A stretch of DNA of 64,000 nucleotides, taken from assembly GCA_038093515.1 (NCBI GenBank), contig JBBPSI010000012.1, forward strand, positions 1-64,000, written 5' to 3'. Below the pieces are notes generated by a model, which had not been told where the DNA came from, ran no database searches, and worked only from the letters and a program-made list of their open reading frames with translations. Shown one piece after another: positions 24,125 through 37,800 of the stretch; position 1 is the first letter of the stretch, and each line of letters begins with the position of its first letter. This DNA comes from Butyriboletus loyo. Lineage: Eukaryota; Basidiomycota; Agaricomycetes; Boletales; Boletaceae. Both the position numbers and the translations under genes were made by a program.

Positions 24125-24364
24125 AGCTTGATAGATACATTATATAACTTGGTACCGTGCAATACCAAAGCCTTGTTGAAAACTATCGGAAAGCTGCTCT
24201 TCACTCGGTGACCAATTTGGTATATGAATCAGAACTTAGAACTTTGACTCCGATTTGGTTTGCCTGGAAGAGACAATACATGAATCGCACAAGTTCACAA
24301 CCAACTCGCAGCTCGGTCACTCTTCGCAGCGCCTCAGCTCATCTTGTACTAGATTCGAACCATC

Positions 24365-27141
24365 ATGGACAACGTCAATCTCAATGCTTTTACTGAAAAT
24401 GCTGCGAGACTTGGTATGCGTATTCAAGAGACCTTCAGCGAGCACACCCGTGATCTCTCCATAACACTCGGTGGAGCATCCATCTTCGACATGCCGGATG
24501 ACAAGGTGAAGAACATTGGGAAACAGCTTGATTCGAGCAGCGACAGGGAGAAGCTTGATGCCATGAAGCGTCTCATAGCCGTAAGTACTAAGTGTATACC
24601 TAGGATAGCGCCATCTAGACCAACAGCGCATTGTGCAATAGCTCATTTCCAAAGGTCGCAATGTCTCCAACTACTTCCCCCAAGTCGTCAAGAACGTTGC
24701 CTCGCAGAACCTCGAAATCAGAAAGCTTGTCTATATCTACCTCTTGCGTTATGCCGAACACGAACCCGATCTTGCCTTGCTCTCAATCAACACTTTCCAA
24801 AAGGACCTTGCTGACCCCAGCCCACTCATTCGCGCTATGGCACTACGTGTCCTGAGTGGTATCAAAGTTCCAATGATATGTGGCCTGGTAGTTCTCGCGA
24901 TCAAGAAATGTGCAGCAGATCTCAGTCCATACGTCCGTAAAGCAGCCGCTCTTGCGATACCAAGGGCCTTCCAGTACGCATTGTGCTCATTTGTTTTCTC
25001 TAAGCTAGTCGATGAATATCTTCTAGATTAGAAGCCGCACAACAACCTGCTCTGATATCTGTCATAACTACTCTTCTTCGCGACAGATCCCCTCTCTCAA
25101 TAGGCAGCGCAGTCATTGCATTTGAGTCTGTCTGCCCCACGCGACTAGATCTCCTGCACCAGCAATATAGACGTCTGTGCAAAATCCTTATAGATGTGGA
25201 TGAGTGGGGACAAGTCTATCTCCTCAATCTTTTACTCAGATATGCGCGCACGATGTTGCCTAAACCAACCGTCACGCAACATGGCGAGTCCATGGAAGAA
25301 GAAGTTGATGCTGACCTTCAGCTCCTTCTTGCATCATCGGAGCCCCTTTTCCAGTCCAAGAACCCGGCGGTGCGTCCCCCATTTATCCCCACTGTCGTAT
25401 CTCTGGCTTACAAATCCTCAGGTAGTGCTTGCTGTTGTGCGCGTCTTTTATTATACAGGTCCCCCGTCGTCTGCCAGTCAAATTGTAAAACCCTTACTTC
25501 GTATTATGCACGTATCGCGAGAAGTCGAACGTGTGGTCCTTGCGTATTTATTAATTATCACACGTGCACATCCGGTGAGTATTCATGTTCGACATTGGGA
25601 TATAACTCATAATTGTTCGATAGCAATTGTTCTCGACGCAATATCAGCGATTCTTAGTGCGTACCGACGATCCTTTGCAGGTGAAAAGAGACAAAATCAA
25701 AGTAATACTGAACCTCTGCGACGTGGATAATCACCAAGCACTCCTTCGCGAGTTTATCGTGTGTTCTGATTCCAAAATGTTGTCGTCAGCATCTAATCTA
25801 GGTTTTCATATCGATTCTAGGATTGTGCTGAAGATGTGGATGATGTTGTAGTGGGAGATGCGATTCACGCCGTTGGTCGATGCGCAAGAGTAGTTCCGTC
25901 ATGTACGCCACATTGTCTTTCAGCCCTCATGATTATGATCAAGAGCAGATATGGTATGTCTCTGATCTGTCGCACCATGATCTCTACCGAGCAGACATCA
26001 GATATTGTTGTCAGTAATGCCGTTTTAGTATTGAAGGCTCTTATCCAAAATCAACTTCTCATTGGCCCTTCTGCTCCTGCATCGTCGCAGTCGCCACTCA
26101 CCATAATCTCGCTTCTTGCCCGACGGGTAGACGACATTAGGCACCCCCAAGCACGTGCTTGTGTTCTCTGGCTGGTAGGCCAGTACAGTGCAGCGCCAGG
26201 AATAAGCACCGTAATAGAAGGCGTCGCCGATTGGGCACCGGATGTCTTGCGGAAATTTTCCAAGTCTTTCGCTACAGAGGTATTTACAACTCCTCGCCTC
26301 TCCTGCCAGTACTCATAAACACGCCCACTAGGCACCACTTGTCAAGCTTCAAACTCTAACTCTCGCCGCCAAACTTTTTCTGTTATGTCCAACGGACCGA
26401 AGGCTGGGTCTACTTTGTCTCCACGTGTTGTCTCTCGGTAGATATGACCTCAACTACGACGTTCGGGACCGAACCCGCATGCTCAAATCGCTTCTCGTTG
26501 GCGTATCGCCAACAATAAACGGCGGAGAGACAGGAGAACAGAGTGGTGTCATACTTCGACGAGAACAGGTTATGAAGGTGTTGCTCGATGGAAAGGCTGG
26601 CGTCATCGAAGAGAGTGGGGAGACCCTAGGTGCGTTGTTAGTGAGATTTCTTGTCCTGATTCCAACGTTTCGCGGTCCAGGCCACCACCTACCGATTGGC
26701 TCCCTCGGCGTTGTCACAGGGAAAGCTAGACTTGGCGATAGCACCCTCCCCGGATGGCTAGAAGGAGGAATCGACCCTTTGCTCCGACAGAACGAAGAGG
26801 CCGCCCTCCCTGTAGCACCACCTCCTCAAGCGATCAGCTCAGCCAGTTCGACAGTACTAAAAGCATTGGGATCAGGGGGTGCTACACCTGTCGTACTCAC
26901 TCCTACAGGCAACTCAACACCACGCGAAGCGAATGAAACCCGGAGGGATTTGGATAAATTTTACGCGAGTGACAATGACAAGAAAGACTACGAAAGCAGT
27001 TCTGAAGAGGAGAGCGAGGAAAACTGGGAGGAAGACAATGATGTACACGACAGCGAGGAGACTCGGGATGATGCTGTGGACTACGAAAGTAGCGAGGAGG
27101 ATGGGCAAGGGGAAACTGATGGGAGCAGTGCAAAGATATAA
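24365..27141 (+). CDS. APL6: AP-3 complex beta subunit
   Basis: Large subunit of the AP-3 adaptor, which sorts cargo from Golgi/endosome to the vacuole. The start is [17 protein letters not shown], then SLFDM-like [20 protein letters not shown] and [12 protein letters not shown]. The armadillo-like trunk follows: [96 protein letters not shown] and [17 protein letters not shown]. The C-terminus is an acidic Ser-rich hinge ([13 protein letters not shown]) ending in SSAKI. No ear domain is seen, as in other fungal AP-3 beta proteins. Many short introns. Convergent with CWH43, 36 bp between stops. Confidence 0.92.
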
Positions 27142-27177
27142 CAATGACACTGATTGTCGTATAACAAGAAGGCTATT

Positions 27178-30100
27178 CTACAGTACAGCGCCGTCGGGAA
27201 GTTGATAATATAGTGGCTAGAGAAGAGTTCATTTGGTATTTAGCAGGACTGATGACATTCGGTACGCACGGTGTCAAATACGTGATAATAGTGGCCATTT
27301 ACACCCCCTTCGTGCTCATTGCCATAATATTCCAGTGGGAACCACTGTCGAGTGGTAAGTGGGGTATAAGACACGAGGCAAGGAAGACATACATGATGTT
27401 CTGGAAGGTCCTCTTTCCATGAGCGTATAAGACGCGATTCCTCCGTCTGATTAGTAAGGACAGAGCCGTGTTTTGGGAGGACAAATTGTCCAATCTGAAG
27501 TTCCGTGTCGGTGACGATGCCACGAGATACCCTCGCGTAGGCAGTGCGATACAAGCCTCGGTACAGGATATACTCGCACCTATGATAGGCGCCTCAATTG
27601 GCGATCGCACGTAAGCAACAAATCTACGTACCACCTGTCCAAATCTTGTGGATCAATATCGTACACAAGCCCATCGTTCACGAGGATATCATATGGTGCG
27701 GCTTTGTTCCCTTTCAGCTCCGGTCGAAGACAGATCAGTAAAAGATACATACGTCTGGGTGCCAGAGGTTTGCTGACCACGTATCCCAAGAACACCACTG
27801 GTCGAGGGTACGACGCAGCCATAATGCGTGCCAGCTCTTTGCTTTGTAACTCTCTATCCAGGGAATCTTCCTCTGGAAGCACAAGAAAAAGGTGAACCAT
27901 TTCAACCAAATAAATGGCATAGACATACCCTGCCCGTTATGCGACACAACTACCGTGATCTCCGTGCCGTATACATCGAGAACGGCTTCAATGGCCGGAG
28001 CTAGTTCACCATGAGGTGACGGAAGCAAATGATGATGCGAATGGATGATCGGGAACTGCGAACATCTGAGTCAATCTCCAATCCACGCCGCCGAGCACGG
28101 TACCCACCTTGGATAACAAGGTTGCTCCCCATGTATGCATGTTGGGACCCGGACCCAGGTCAACGTACTAGGAAAGGCATTGAGGTGCTGTACTCATCAC
28201 CAAAAGAAGTATCCAACCCACATAACCCAACTCCTCGACAACGACACGAGTCCTGATCAACATTCACTTTTGCGATCCGTTCAGCGGATAAATTTTGCAA
28301 CTCACAGGTCACGATTCCCATACACCGTCCGCTAATCCGCATCTATTTCAGTTTCACTCGTACAGTGACACCATCAACACTCACGTGCAGATCTGTTTCC
28401 AACAAGCCGACGACGTCAAGCTGCATATCCCTGTCAATATCCAAATCAGCTCGTCACACTCCACCAAAGTAAGGCTAGCAACACACCTGATCACATCTCG
28501 TATGCGACGCTGACTGTCGTGTCCTACACTGTCAATCCCAAAATGGATGGTCCAAATACCAGCATTGAAGACCCTTGTCCCAGGTTTGAAGGGTCTCGGA
28601 CCCATAGCGGGCCAACGAAGGAGTGTAACCAGAACGGAAGCAAGGGATAAAAGGCACAAGAGCGCGGGAATTTGAGTACGTGTTGAATTTGAGGTACGAG
28701 GAAAAGAGTTGGGCTGGGCTGATGCTCCGAACGGCGAGCGGAACGCAAGTGAAATAGCAGCTAACTGCGCGGTGAGGACTCTAGCAAACACTCATGAACA
28801 CGGCACGAAATAATGCGAGAGGTACGTACAGGTCAGTTCTCTCCCGCAGATAGGAGCCCCCAGGAACAAAAGCATATGCAACGGTCCACACATTTGCGAG
28901 ATAGAACAGAATGGCGACAAAGAACGTCACAAAGTGCCTCCTGCCCACTTTACCACCTTGCCACGCGGAAGACTGCGACAAAACCAAAGGGAGGATTGAC
29001 ATGCAGAAGATGACAAAGTTCAGTCCACCCAGAAAACCTATCCAATCCCGGAAATGGTACGTCACAAATGCGCTTGCACAACCGTATGCAAACCATAAAG
29101 GATGGCTGAGTAACGCAGCAGAAGCTGAAGTCGGAAGGACGGCCGGAATGATTAGACCGAGGGATTGCGCAAATAAAGTGATGGACCCATGTAAATGTGG
29201 CAGTGGTCCTCTGGGCTGTCCGTCCTGGTATCCGGTCCATGACCAAGCGATGATAGTGCTAGAGTCAGTGAACATGCAATGCAACGTGAAAAACAGCGAC
29301 CCCAGTGCGATCGACGAAGCTATCCAATTTCCTGGGATATCCCTGGCATTATCTGATGCATCCTTTCCTCGGCGTAACTTTGCTTCCTTGAAAGGAGGGC
29401 TAGGCGGACGGACGGCTAGTTCGAGAATAGCACAGACGGCAATCACTATTCCGGTCTTGTTGTAACCACCAGTCTCTTCGTTCAACATGGGCCAGACTGC
29501 AACGCAAAAGTAAATCCACGTGAGTTTTAAGACCCGTTACTAATTCCTCGTACCTGGATTGTTCGAGTGATTGGCGTGCTTGAACAGGGACGACAGTATC
29601 AATCCTGAGCCCAAAACTAGCCATCGATTTAAACATTGCGTGTCCCTCTTGTCGTGACGATAAAAAATAACGTACGGAATCCCTGGTATGCATCATCTCC
29701 TGCAGTCCAGTCTGCTACCTGACTCAGAAGAACAGCTATGTTAGCCCCGATGACGACCCAAAGTCGCTCCAAGGGGCCATCGATCCTATATGCTGCCAGC
29801 CCAATTAGGGAAAGCACCCTTAATGTCACTCTGCCCCATCTTGTCACTGCCCAGTTGCGGATTGACGTCATCCCAAGTAAAGCCGGGGTGAGATAGATGA
29901 ACAATGCTGCTTCTGCGCCAGAGAGACCGAGTTCCCAGACAGAAAAGTAAAACAGCGTCGTAAGCAGAGAGGTTACGATCGACCAAAAGAGGTACGCTAA
30001 TCGGGTTCAAAAGTTTGCAAGTGCGCAAATTGATAGCACAGAGTCAGGATTCAGATTCTAATTGCAGAGAGAGATGAATCCCATCACTCACACAAGTAGA

Positions 30101-31402
30101 CATCAGCCGCGAAGCTCAGCCAAGGTCTTAACACGAGGTTCATCAGGAGGGTTGATTGTCTCCAGCCTCTAGAAGGAGGTCCTCTAGCCCGAGCATCCGA
30201 ATTGGATTCATCCGAGGCAGGGATCGCTTGAGTCTTGACGTTGGTAGCCATCGACAGGACGTTGACATTCGGTTCGGGCGCTTTATCATGACCAGACGTC
30301 AGCTTATTTTCACCCAGAGGAGGCGGTGGTCTATGTATGGGGAAACGTCAGATTGCGATTTGGCCAGGTGATGCAGTTGCTTATACATGTTTTTATGCTC
30401 GATACTGGAGTCCAGTGATACACCTACAGCAATCTACGAATAGCGTGAGCAAATAGGGAAATGGTAGAATTCAAAACTTCCTTGCCTGCAAGTTACAACA
30501 CCTGAAGTCAGCTGCCGAAATTGAGTCATATAGTACGTCCAAGAAGATGAGTCCCCATTCGAAGAAAGAGTACCGTGTATATGCTATGAAAGGATGAGTT
30601 TAGCCAACTGACAGAGAAATACGAGCGCTACCTCCAGGTATTCTGTGTACTTTATGTTGGATGAAGAAGTACACCAGAGGCATAATTGACGCAAAGAAAC
30701 TAGATTGAATGTCAGAGAAAATTCGCACTGGTTCGCAAGGATACTTACGCTACAGTGACGAATTGCCTGTGAGTATGGTATTAAAACAGGCTGCGGGTGG
30801 AAAACAACAACACGAACCGCCTCTTCCTCACTTGGACGTGGCTAGTAGGGGTATTTATGATCCCACCCAGCATCCACGGCACATTGCATACAATATACAA
30901 CACCATGAGCACATCATGAGCATCGTGGTCATCATTTGACGTGATATACACCCAGCCTCCACATGCGAATGTGCGTACGATACCGGCGAGGAAGACCCAA
31001 AGCGGTAAGGTCGAACGAGACGTGCGGGTGACAAAGTATTGTAGAAATACGAGCGCGAAACGAGGACCACTCGTTATTGCAATCAGTATCTGGAAGACAT
31101 TGCGTTCTGGATACCAGTCTCCGATACTACAGAGATGTACATGAGCGAAACAATATGTCAAGAGCTAACAAACCCACTGACGTCGCAGAAACGGAAGGGA
31201 ACCACTCTTCTGGATATCCCGCGATGCCATTCTTCACTATTTTCTTGTAGTGGAGTGCACAACCGAGGAGGAGGGCGGAGGTAAATGCTGAGAACGCGAG
31301 GTACGTGTGGGCCGCAGCGACCTGAGACGCGTCGATGAGAAGAGGACCGGCTTTCCGGTTCATAGAGCTTGGCGTCGACTCGTGTTTGGTGCGACCCGAC
31401 AT
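27178..31402 (-). CDS. CWH43: CWH43-type GPI-anchor lipid remodelling protein
   Basis: In yeast Cwh43 puts ceramide on GPI anchors in the ER. The N-terminal half is multi-pass FRAG1/DRAM/Sfk1-like: [30 protein letters not shown], then [32 protein letters not shown] and VPWMLGG. The middle is more membrane sequence, with [20 protein letters not shown] and [11 protein letters not shown]. The C-terminal half is an endonuclease/exonuclease/phosphatase-like domain: [86 protein letters not shown] and HYYHVFDT. The gene is about 4.2 kb with many introns; exon joins in the middle (28.8-30.8 kb) were not all worked out. Start is the ATG at 31402. Confidence 0.9.
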
Positions 31403-31539
31403 GGCCAACGTCGTGCTTGACTGTCGTCGTGTTCGATATGGGCGTGTTCAATATTTATGTAGTTATTGAAGCGCGGCCCATTACATTACATACTACTACA
31501 ACCATTTGTCGCACGAGGCTCGATATCAATATCTAGATC

Positions 31540-32874
31540 ATGCCAGGGCAGAATGAGATACCCCACATACCCATCACTGTTTTCACCGGTTTTCTAGGAG
31601 CGGGAAAAACATCCATCATCCTCTCCTTACTTCCCAAACTACCGAAAGACTACAAGGTCGTACTTCTCAAGAACGAGTTTGGAGACATCGAAGGTGAGAG
31701 TCCCAACCACCACCAGCGGAATAATCCTCAACATTGTAATCAGTTGACAGTCAACTCGCGAAGCAGTCCAATTTGGCAGCCGTCAGCGAAATCCTCAATG
31801 GCTGCATGTGCGTGTTGTAATCCTGCGGCCGCTGGCGCCCATTAAACGCTAGTATCCAGGTGCTGTGTCCTTGTGGGTCAGATGAAGAATGCCCTCTTAG
31901 AGATTAGAGGTAGGCACCGATGTCATGATAGGAAAGAGCCAAGATCACCCCTGCATCTATCCTAGCTAAATTTCGTCCGGACCGCATCATCATAGAGTGC
32001 AGGTAACGACAACTCAGTAAATGGAAAGTTTCGCCGTCGTTGACCGCATCCGAAGTGGTTCTGCTTTCCCTGCCACCCTCGCGTTCCAAATCCGTGAATT
32101 AGAGCGAGAAACAAACAATGACATCAGACTAGACGCGATCGTTACCGTTGTGGATGCGGAGAACTTTTCTGGCTACGAAGACACATCACCTACAGCCAAG
32201 ATGCAGGCGAGCTACTCGGACATCATACTTATTGTGGGTGCCCTTGTCGATGATGTGGATTTGATGACCTTTTGGGGGTTTAGAACAAATGGGAGCACGT
32301 CGATGACAGAGCACTCGACGTCGTGCTTGATCACCTCGGTACCCTGAACGATTCGACACCAAAGATTAGATGTAATGGACGCGACGGCGTGGATCCCAAT
32401 CTAATCTTTGGGGTCGATACCAAACTCTTTCAAGACTCGCAACGTAAGACAGGCATTCTTGGAGAAGAAATCCACCACGATGAGGTCCAGACTGTCACGC
32501 TTTCCAAGGGCTCCGGAACATCACGGGCTATGGGCCACCTCTGCCACGACGAGACTTGCAATGGTAGCCATTCACTCGAGGCTACCGTGTGTGGGGCCGA
32601 GAAAGGAGTCAGCGTTATGGATGAAGGACTGCTCCGGGATGCGCTTGGGGGGGTATCGAAAGAGACGGTGTGGAGAATCAAGGGTTTCGTGCGCCTAGAA
32701 AGCGGACTGTACATCCTGAATTGGGCCTTTGGAAGGTACGAGGTGACGCCGTGTGGCAAGGACGAGGAACCCGCCCGGGGCTACGCTATCCGCCTGACAG
32801 TGATGGGTGAACGAGGTGAGGTGAAGCGCTCTATAAGAGGGTTCAGTAGTATATTGGGGGCGGAGACCTCCTAG
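31540..32874 (+). CDS. CobW/CBWD-family GTP-binding metallochaperone
   Basis: A G3E GTPase related to zinc chaperones (ZNG1) and CobW. The Walker A motif is FTGFLGAGKTSIILSLL near residue 20. Also seen are LLKNEFGDIE and the metal-binding CxCC-type motif GCMCCVLVGQ, restored by splicing 31811-31859. Then come AKFRPDRIIIECSGSAFP, IRLDAIVTVVDAENF and NKWEHVDDRALDVVL. The C-terminal domain contains a Cys/His-rich insertion, GHLCHDETCNGSH, followed by KETVWRIKGFVRLE and LNWAFGRYEVTP, the CobW C-terminal fold. It is head to head with CWH43 (137 bp). The metal (probably zinc) and client protein are inferred. Confidence 0.85.
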
Positions 32875-32955
32875 GCGTGTTTGTGATAAGATAAGGAAAG
32901 TGACATATCGTAAATCTAATTGATCTACCGACATTTTCTCCAATGTCTCTCCATA

Positions 32956-34186
32956 ATGTTTTCCTACCTCTTCAGTCCAGGTATGCAAGCCGTCCTTTCT
33001 CAATTTTTAGTGTTCTTTCATCACGTCTTCGCGTATAGCATCCTCCTACTGGTGCTCCCCCTTTTTCGCCGCCGCAAAAGATCGCGAGCGCGCACTGACC
33101 ACCCGGTCAGAATGCACGGACTGGCTACCACGGCCCCGTTCACCAGATCCCTTTGAACCCCTGCCCCCTGGACAGGGCCTGGAAAACATTCGTGCACGGG
33201 AGATATGCGAGGTACTTTCCACCAACGACCTCTATCACATCCTCGGTGTCCCCCGTTCTTCGACCATCGACAAACTGACCCTCAGACGGGCTTATCTCTC
33301 GCGTAGCAAAGCGTGCCACCCAGAGTTCGTCTCTCTTTCTCCCTTTGCCTACTTTTTCTCCGTTCTCAATGTACGACGTAGCAAATGCCCCGGAAATCCA
33401 GACGCAACACATGCGTTCCAAAAGGTCTCCATAGCCTACGGCGTGCTCTTGCAACCTTCTCTAAAACGAATGTACGACGCTCGCCCAAGCGACGACCAAT
33501 CCGATTTCCTGCGCGCACATCCCTACGGGTACGCAGACGAAACCCTCAAAGGCGTTCTCCTCGGTATCGTCAGCGACTACCTGGACGGCAACCTCGAGAT
33601 GATACGCACGTTGCTTCGTAAGTACACGCACAGGCCACTAGCCCCCGTTGACTCAGTCACTGACCCTTTGTCCCGCCTCCCCCTCAGAAGCCGTCAGCGA
33701 CCTCAACCCATCTCTCAAACTCAGCGACGACGGTATCAACTCCGTTCTTTCGGTCCTCGAAAACATACGCGGTCGCGTTCTCAGTAAGTTCACACTGCTT
33801 CTACCTTCCCCCCCCTCCTTGCCTTTACCCAACTCGGATCTGATCACGCCGACCGACAAGCTTGTCGCGCCTGTATCCTCGTCTTGCACTCTGAACTCGT
33901 CCGCGTCCTCGAACTCCAGTACGCATTCAGTCAACTTCCCTACTTCGACATTACAGGTCGCTCCCGATTGACCATCCAACTTACCCGAATCACCCTTTCT
34001 CTCCCCGTCACTCTGGAAAAAGCTATTCAAGATGCCCAAGAGGACGTGTTCGCGGATGGTAAGCAGAGCACGACGGACGGTATGGATAGCGAGCGCGACA
34101 AGGCGGCACTGCTGCCAAAGCACGTCGTACACCTCATCAGGGGCATCGACGTGATCCTGGACAAGATGGAACGCATTTTGGGATAG
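32956..34186 (+). CDS. J-domain protein with N-terminal membrane anchor
   Basis: The start is MFSYLFSP, with a hydrophobic stretch VFFHHVFAYSILLLVLPLF after a possible 30-bp intron. A J domain follows: STNDLYHILGVPRSSTIDK, LRRAYLSRSKACHPDKCPGN, where the D codon of HPD is split by an intron, then AFQKVSIAYGVL. The C-terminal domain is helical and fungal-specific as far as I can tell: LRAHPYGYADETLKGVLLGI, DLNPSLKLSDDG, HSELVRVLELQYAF, RLTIQLTRITLSLPVTLEKA, ending HLIRGIDVILDKMERILG. The join between the membrane segment and the J domain does not stay in frame by any convincing intron (a 37-bp intron ending GAG would do it). Either an unusual intron or an indel near 33060 is present. Role unknown. 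Confidence 0.7.
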
Positions 34187-34820
34187 GCGTTCATTAACAT
34201 TCTAGTAGGGCCTACTGCTTCCTGACCTTGTGTATTTTGACGCTCTGCATTTTCTTCATGTCATGAGGATCTTTCATTGTATCCTATAGACACGACGTTC
34301 TAGTTTTATGAGTACTACACCGATGTATTCGTTTCACATTCAGGAATATTGCTGATTTTCTTGCTCGGACATTAATGTTCTCCGGGTTGTTGTATTGCAG
34401 TATGCGGTTTGGCTCGAGTTGCCTCCTAAGAATTGGTCCAGTTTACATGATTAAGCAAGCAGTCTCGTTAAAAAAGATCATAGGCTATGGGCTGCGATTT
34501 CGTGTCGAAGATCAGGGATGTGATAAAGAAAGCAGAGATAGCACACGAACAGACATGGGAAAGTGGTTGGAATTGGCGGCAGATAAAGAGAAATAAGAAA
34601 CGACGACGAAGGGCTTGTTGCAGAACGTACTGTACAAGGACAGTCCGTGGCGAAGTCGAGAAAGGAGATCAGAGAACTCGAATACCGAACTAGCGACGAA
34701 AAGAACAAAACCAAGAAAATTAGGGAAAGGAATAACGATGAACATAGCGAGACTCTGTCAATACTGCGTACTTCTCTGATTCTACAAAACACAAGGGGAA
34801 AAGTACCGCATACCGGTGCA
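34187..34820. other. Gene-free stretch
   Basis: About 630 bp between convergent genes. It is AT-rich, and its overlapping open frames show no family match. It holds both 3' UTRs. No RNA gene was seen. Confidence 0.45.
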
Positions 34821-37800
34821 TCAGCGAAGACGAGATAATCTCTGCGAAACACTCACAACGTTCATCCAGATCGCACTTGCATGGCTGTTGGGTAAAACGC
34901 TTGCTGGCACAATTTCTTCCAGCATGTAAGAGTCTTGTGATGGTTGACACCCATACGACCCGTTAGGTTGTGCAGCGGCGGCTGCCAACAATTGGGTGTA
35001 GTCTCCACCACTATTCTCGCCGCTCACGTTTCCGCCTTCGTTGGACACAGGCACTTGAGAGTTGTTTATGGAACCCATCGGGTTCTCGGGATAGAACGGG
35101 TAGAACAAGCCAGTTGGGACCTCCGCGAGCTTATCCCCAACGGCCCCGGGTGAAACCTGCGGACCAAAATTCTTCACAGGCGTGGTGCTTTGGGAGGCCG
35201 TCCGTGGTCCGTAAATCGTAGTTCCACTCATGCTCGTCTCAGGCTGGTATGATGGGTGAGCCAGGGTCGGTGTCTTTTGTTGCTGTTGCTGCAAGTGTAG
35301 CTGTCGGGGAGACTGCATTGACGGAGAGCCTAAAATAACGTTCTCGGTGTCCCATTCGAATTCAGAAAGCAAAACGGGATCTTTGGGAGGGCCGACGGAA
35401 TGAAGGTCTACATTAAGAACCTTTTCGGCAAGCTTGGAGATCAGAGGGTGACCACCATTCAAATCTTTCCGTTCCCAGCGCCACCGGAATCGAGGTAACA
35501 TGTCGAGAGCCATCCAAACGTCTTCAATCATGACTTGTCGCGACAAGCGTTCGCAATGTGACATGTGACCATACAGAATGACCATGGCTGCAATGTGGAG
35601 TGGGATCGGAGAGACAAAGAACGCAATGTCGGGGAAGCGGATGAGCTGATTGTGTACGATGATAATGTTGTGCGAGGTAACGATGGCTGGCTGGGCATGA
35701 GCGTCTTGGAGAGGAGTTAAGATTTGGTGCTCACCATCAACAAGGGCCCTCGAGCGATGCATGTAATCGAGCTCCTTCAGGCTAAACAGTGCTCTCAGCA
35801 GCAATATTCTCGATATCCCAAACTTGAGCAGCGTGAGCCCCACATCCTCCGTAATACCACGAACTAGCTCTTGTCTCTTTTCCAATGGCCAATCCTCAGT
35901 CCCGCCAAAGTAGTACTTGTAGTTCTCTGGCAATTGTCTTCGGAACTCCATCATACTCTTGATAATCCGAGTTGCATGTCGCATCACGGCATCTACGCTC
36001 TTGTTTGAAGGGGCATAGAGGGAGTTGATGATGTCAGCCTGAATCTCGGCGATAGGATGGGATAGCAAAAAGTGCTCCGAGTAATCCACGTGCTGGCCTG
36101 TTAGAGGTCGAGAAGGGTGGGGTGTATTTGAATCAGACGGGGCGATAGCGAGCGGTCTGCCGAGGAGGATAGACGTCCCGCGATCGTGGACCATTACGAT
36201 GCCCCATAATCGAATCCGCAGCTGTGCTTCTTCCTCCGTAAAGGTGTTGCCCTGCGACGTGGGATCGTGGTGAAGACCTAACTCAATGGACAACCGAACG
36301 AGGCTGCCAACAAGGCGCCATAGGGAACGACCTTGTCGCTGCATAGGTATTCTCAGAATGCTACGAATTTTCGGTAAACGAGCAAGGCTCACCTCTGTAT
36401 AGAGATACCCTTGCAACAATATGAGCGCCTGGAGGCTCGTGATTGTGACACGGAGATGAGGTTTGACGGCTAGGGCGCGCTCAAAGAACTCATAGTGCTC
36501 GGGCCATTCATTTGGCAGGAGTTTTTTGGTCGAAATTGGGGTATCGCTGGGGGACTTGAGACCATTATCGACGAGGGTGGCTTTGTGATTGAGTTCGCTC
36601 AAGGTACCAAGAGCAAGGATAAGATACATGCTACAAACGTAGCCCGGATCGTGTTGGATGTTTTCCGCATCGTAAAGTGAGCTGAGTCGGCGTTCAAAAT
36701 CAGAGCGGAAGAAGACCGGTCGGTGGATGTTGAGATGAGTAAAGTAAACGTCAACGATTCTGTTGACCATTTTGCGGTCTTTCGGCAACCAAATGGTGAG
36801 TTTCGAGACCGACGGGGATGGCGCGCCGGCGTTTGAAGTCGAGACGGAGATTGAGAACCAGGCATTGGGGTCACGGGGGGGAGAGGCCTCGGTGATATTC
36901 TGATCACGACCGGATGTGAGACCACTGGAACCAACGGCAAGATCCTCTTTGTCGTTTTGTGCTGCGAGTTGACTTTCGCTCACGATGAGAGGATGTACAC
37001 CAAAACTCTTGGCGATGGCCTGGATGGTAGGTTATCAGTAATGTGATACAAGGTGAAGGGGAGAAGGGTGCGTACGCGAGTATCGGACATGTCGAGAGAC
37101 TGAGGATCCTGACCCTTGACCTCGAGGGAGGCGGCGGATGGTGGTGGCTGGTGGGGAGGTGGAGGCTGGATCTGATGGGGAGGCTGGATATGCTGGGGTG
37201 GAGGGAAGCCGGGGTGCATGTGGGGTGCATAAGGGCCGGGAGGGCCGGGAATGGGGATATGGGTGGGATAAGGGCCATATATTGGGACACCGGGGTGGTA
37301 GCCGGGAGGAACGAGGGGAGGATAATAGGGAGAGCCGGGAGGGGGGGGATTGGAATGCTGCTGGAACTGAGCGTTCTGGAAATCGGGGGGAGGCTGGAGA
37401 CTGTCGAGGTCTATGCCCTCGCGAACACAGATCTCGTCGAGATTTGCGAGGTTAAAACCAGGGAGACGGCGCTTCAGGAGGGCGTCGCAGAGGGCGATTT
37501 GGCGCTCGATGTACTCGGTATGGCCACGGAGGGTGAGAGTCTGTCTGTGTCTGTCCTCTTGTTGGCAAGCTACGCCTGCGGTCGCACAGGCGGTACATTT
37601 GGGATGTTTAGAGTCGCACTTGGTAGAGAGTGAGACAGGCGAACGGAGATTTGCGGTCGGTGACTACCGACGGGACTTGCCTTAATTTTCTTACTCCTGC
37701 AGCGTGCGCAAGCCTCATGGGAGCGCCTGAGACGTCTTGGCTCTGAGGGAGATGTGAGATCATCCTGGGGAGAGTCGGGTTTTCTGCGTTTCTTGTGGGG

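Noticed and set aside
34478..34852. Minus-strand 124-codon frame rich in Phe, Leu and Ser
   Set aside because: AT-rich intergenic sequence; the hydrophobic look comes from pyrimidine runs. It overlaps the 3' end of the Zn2Cys6 gene.
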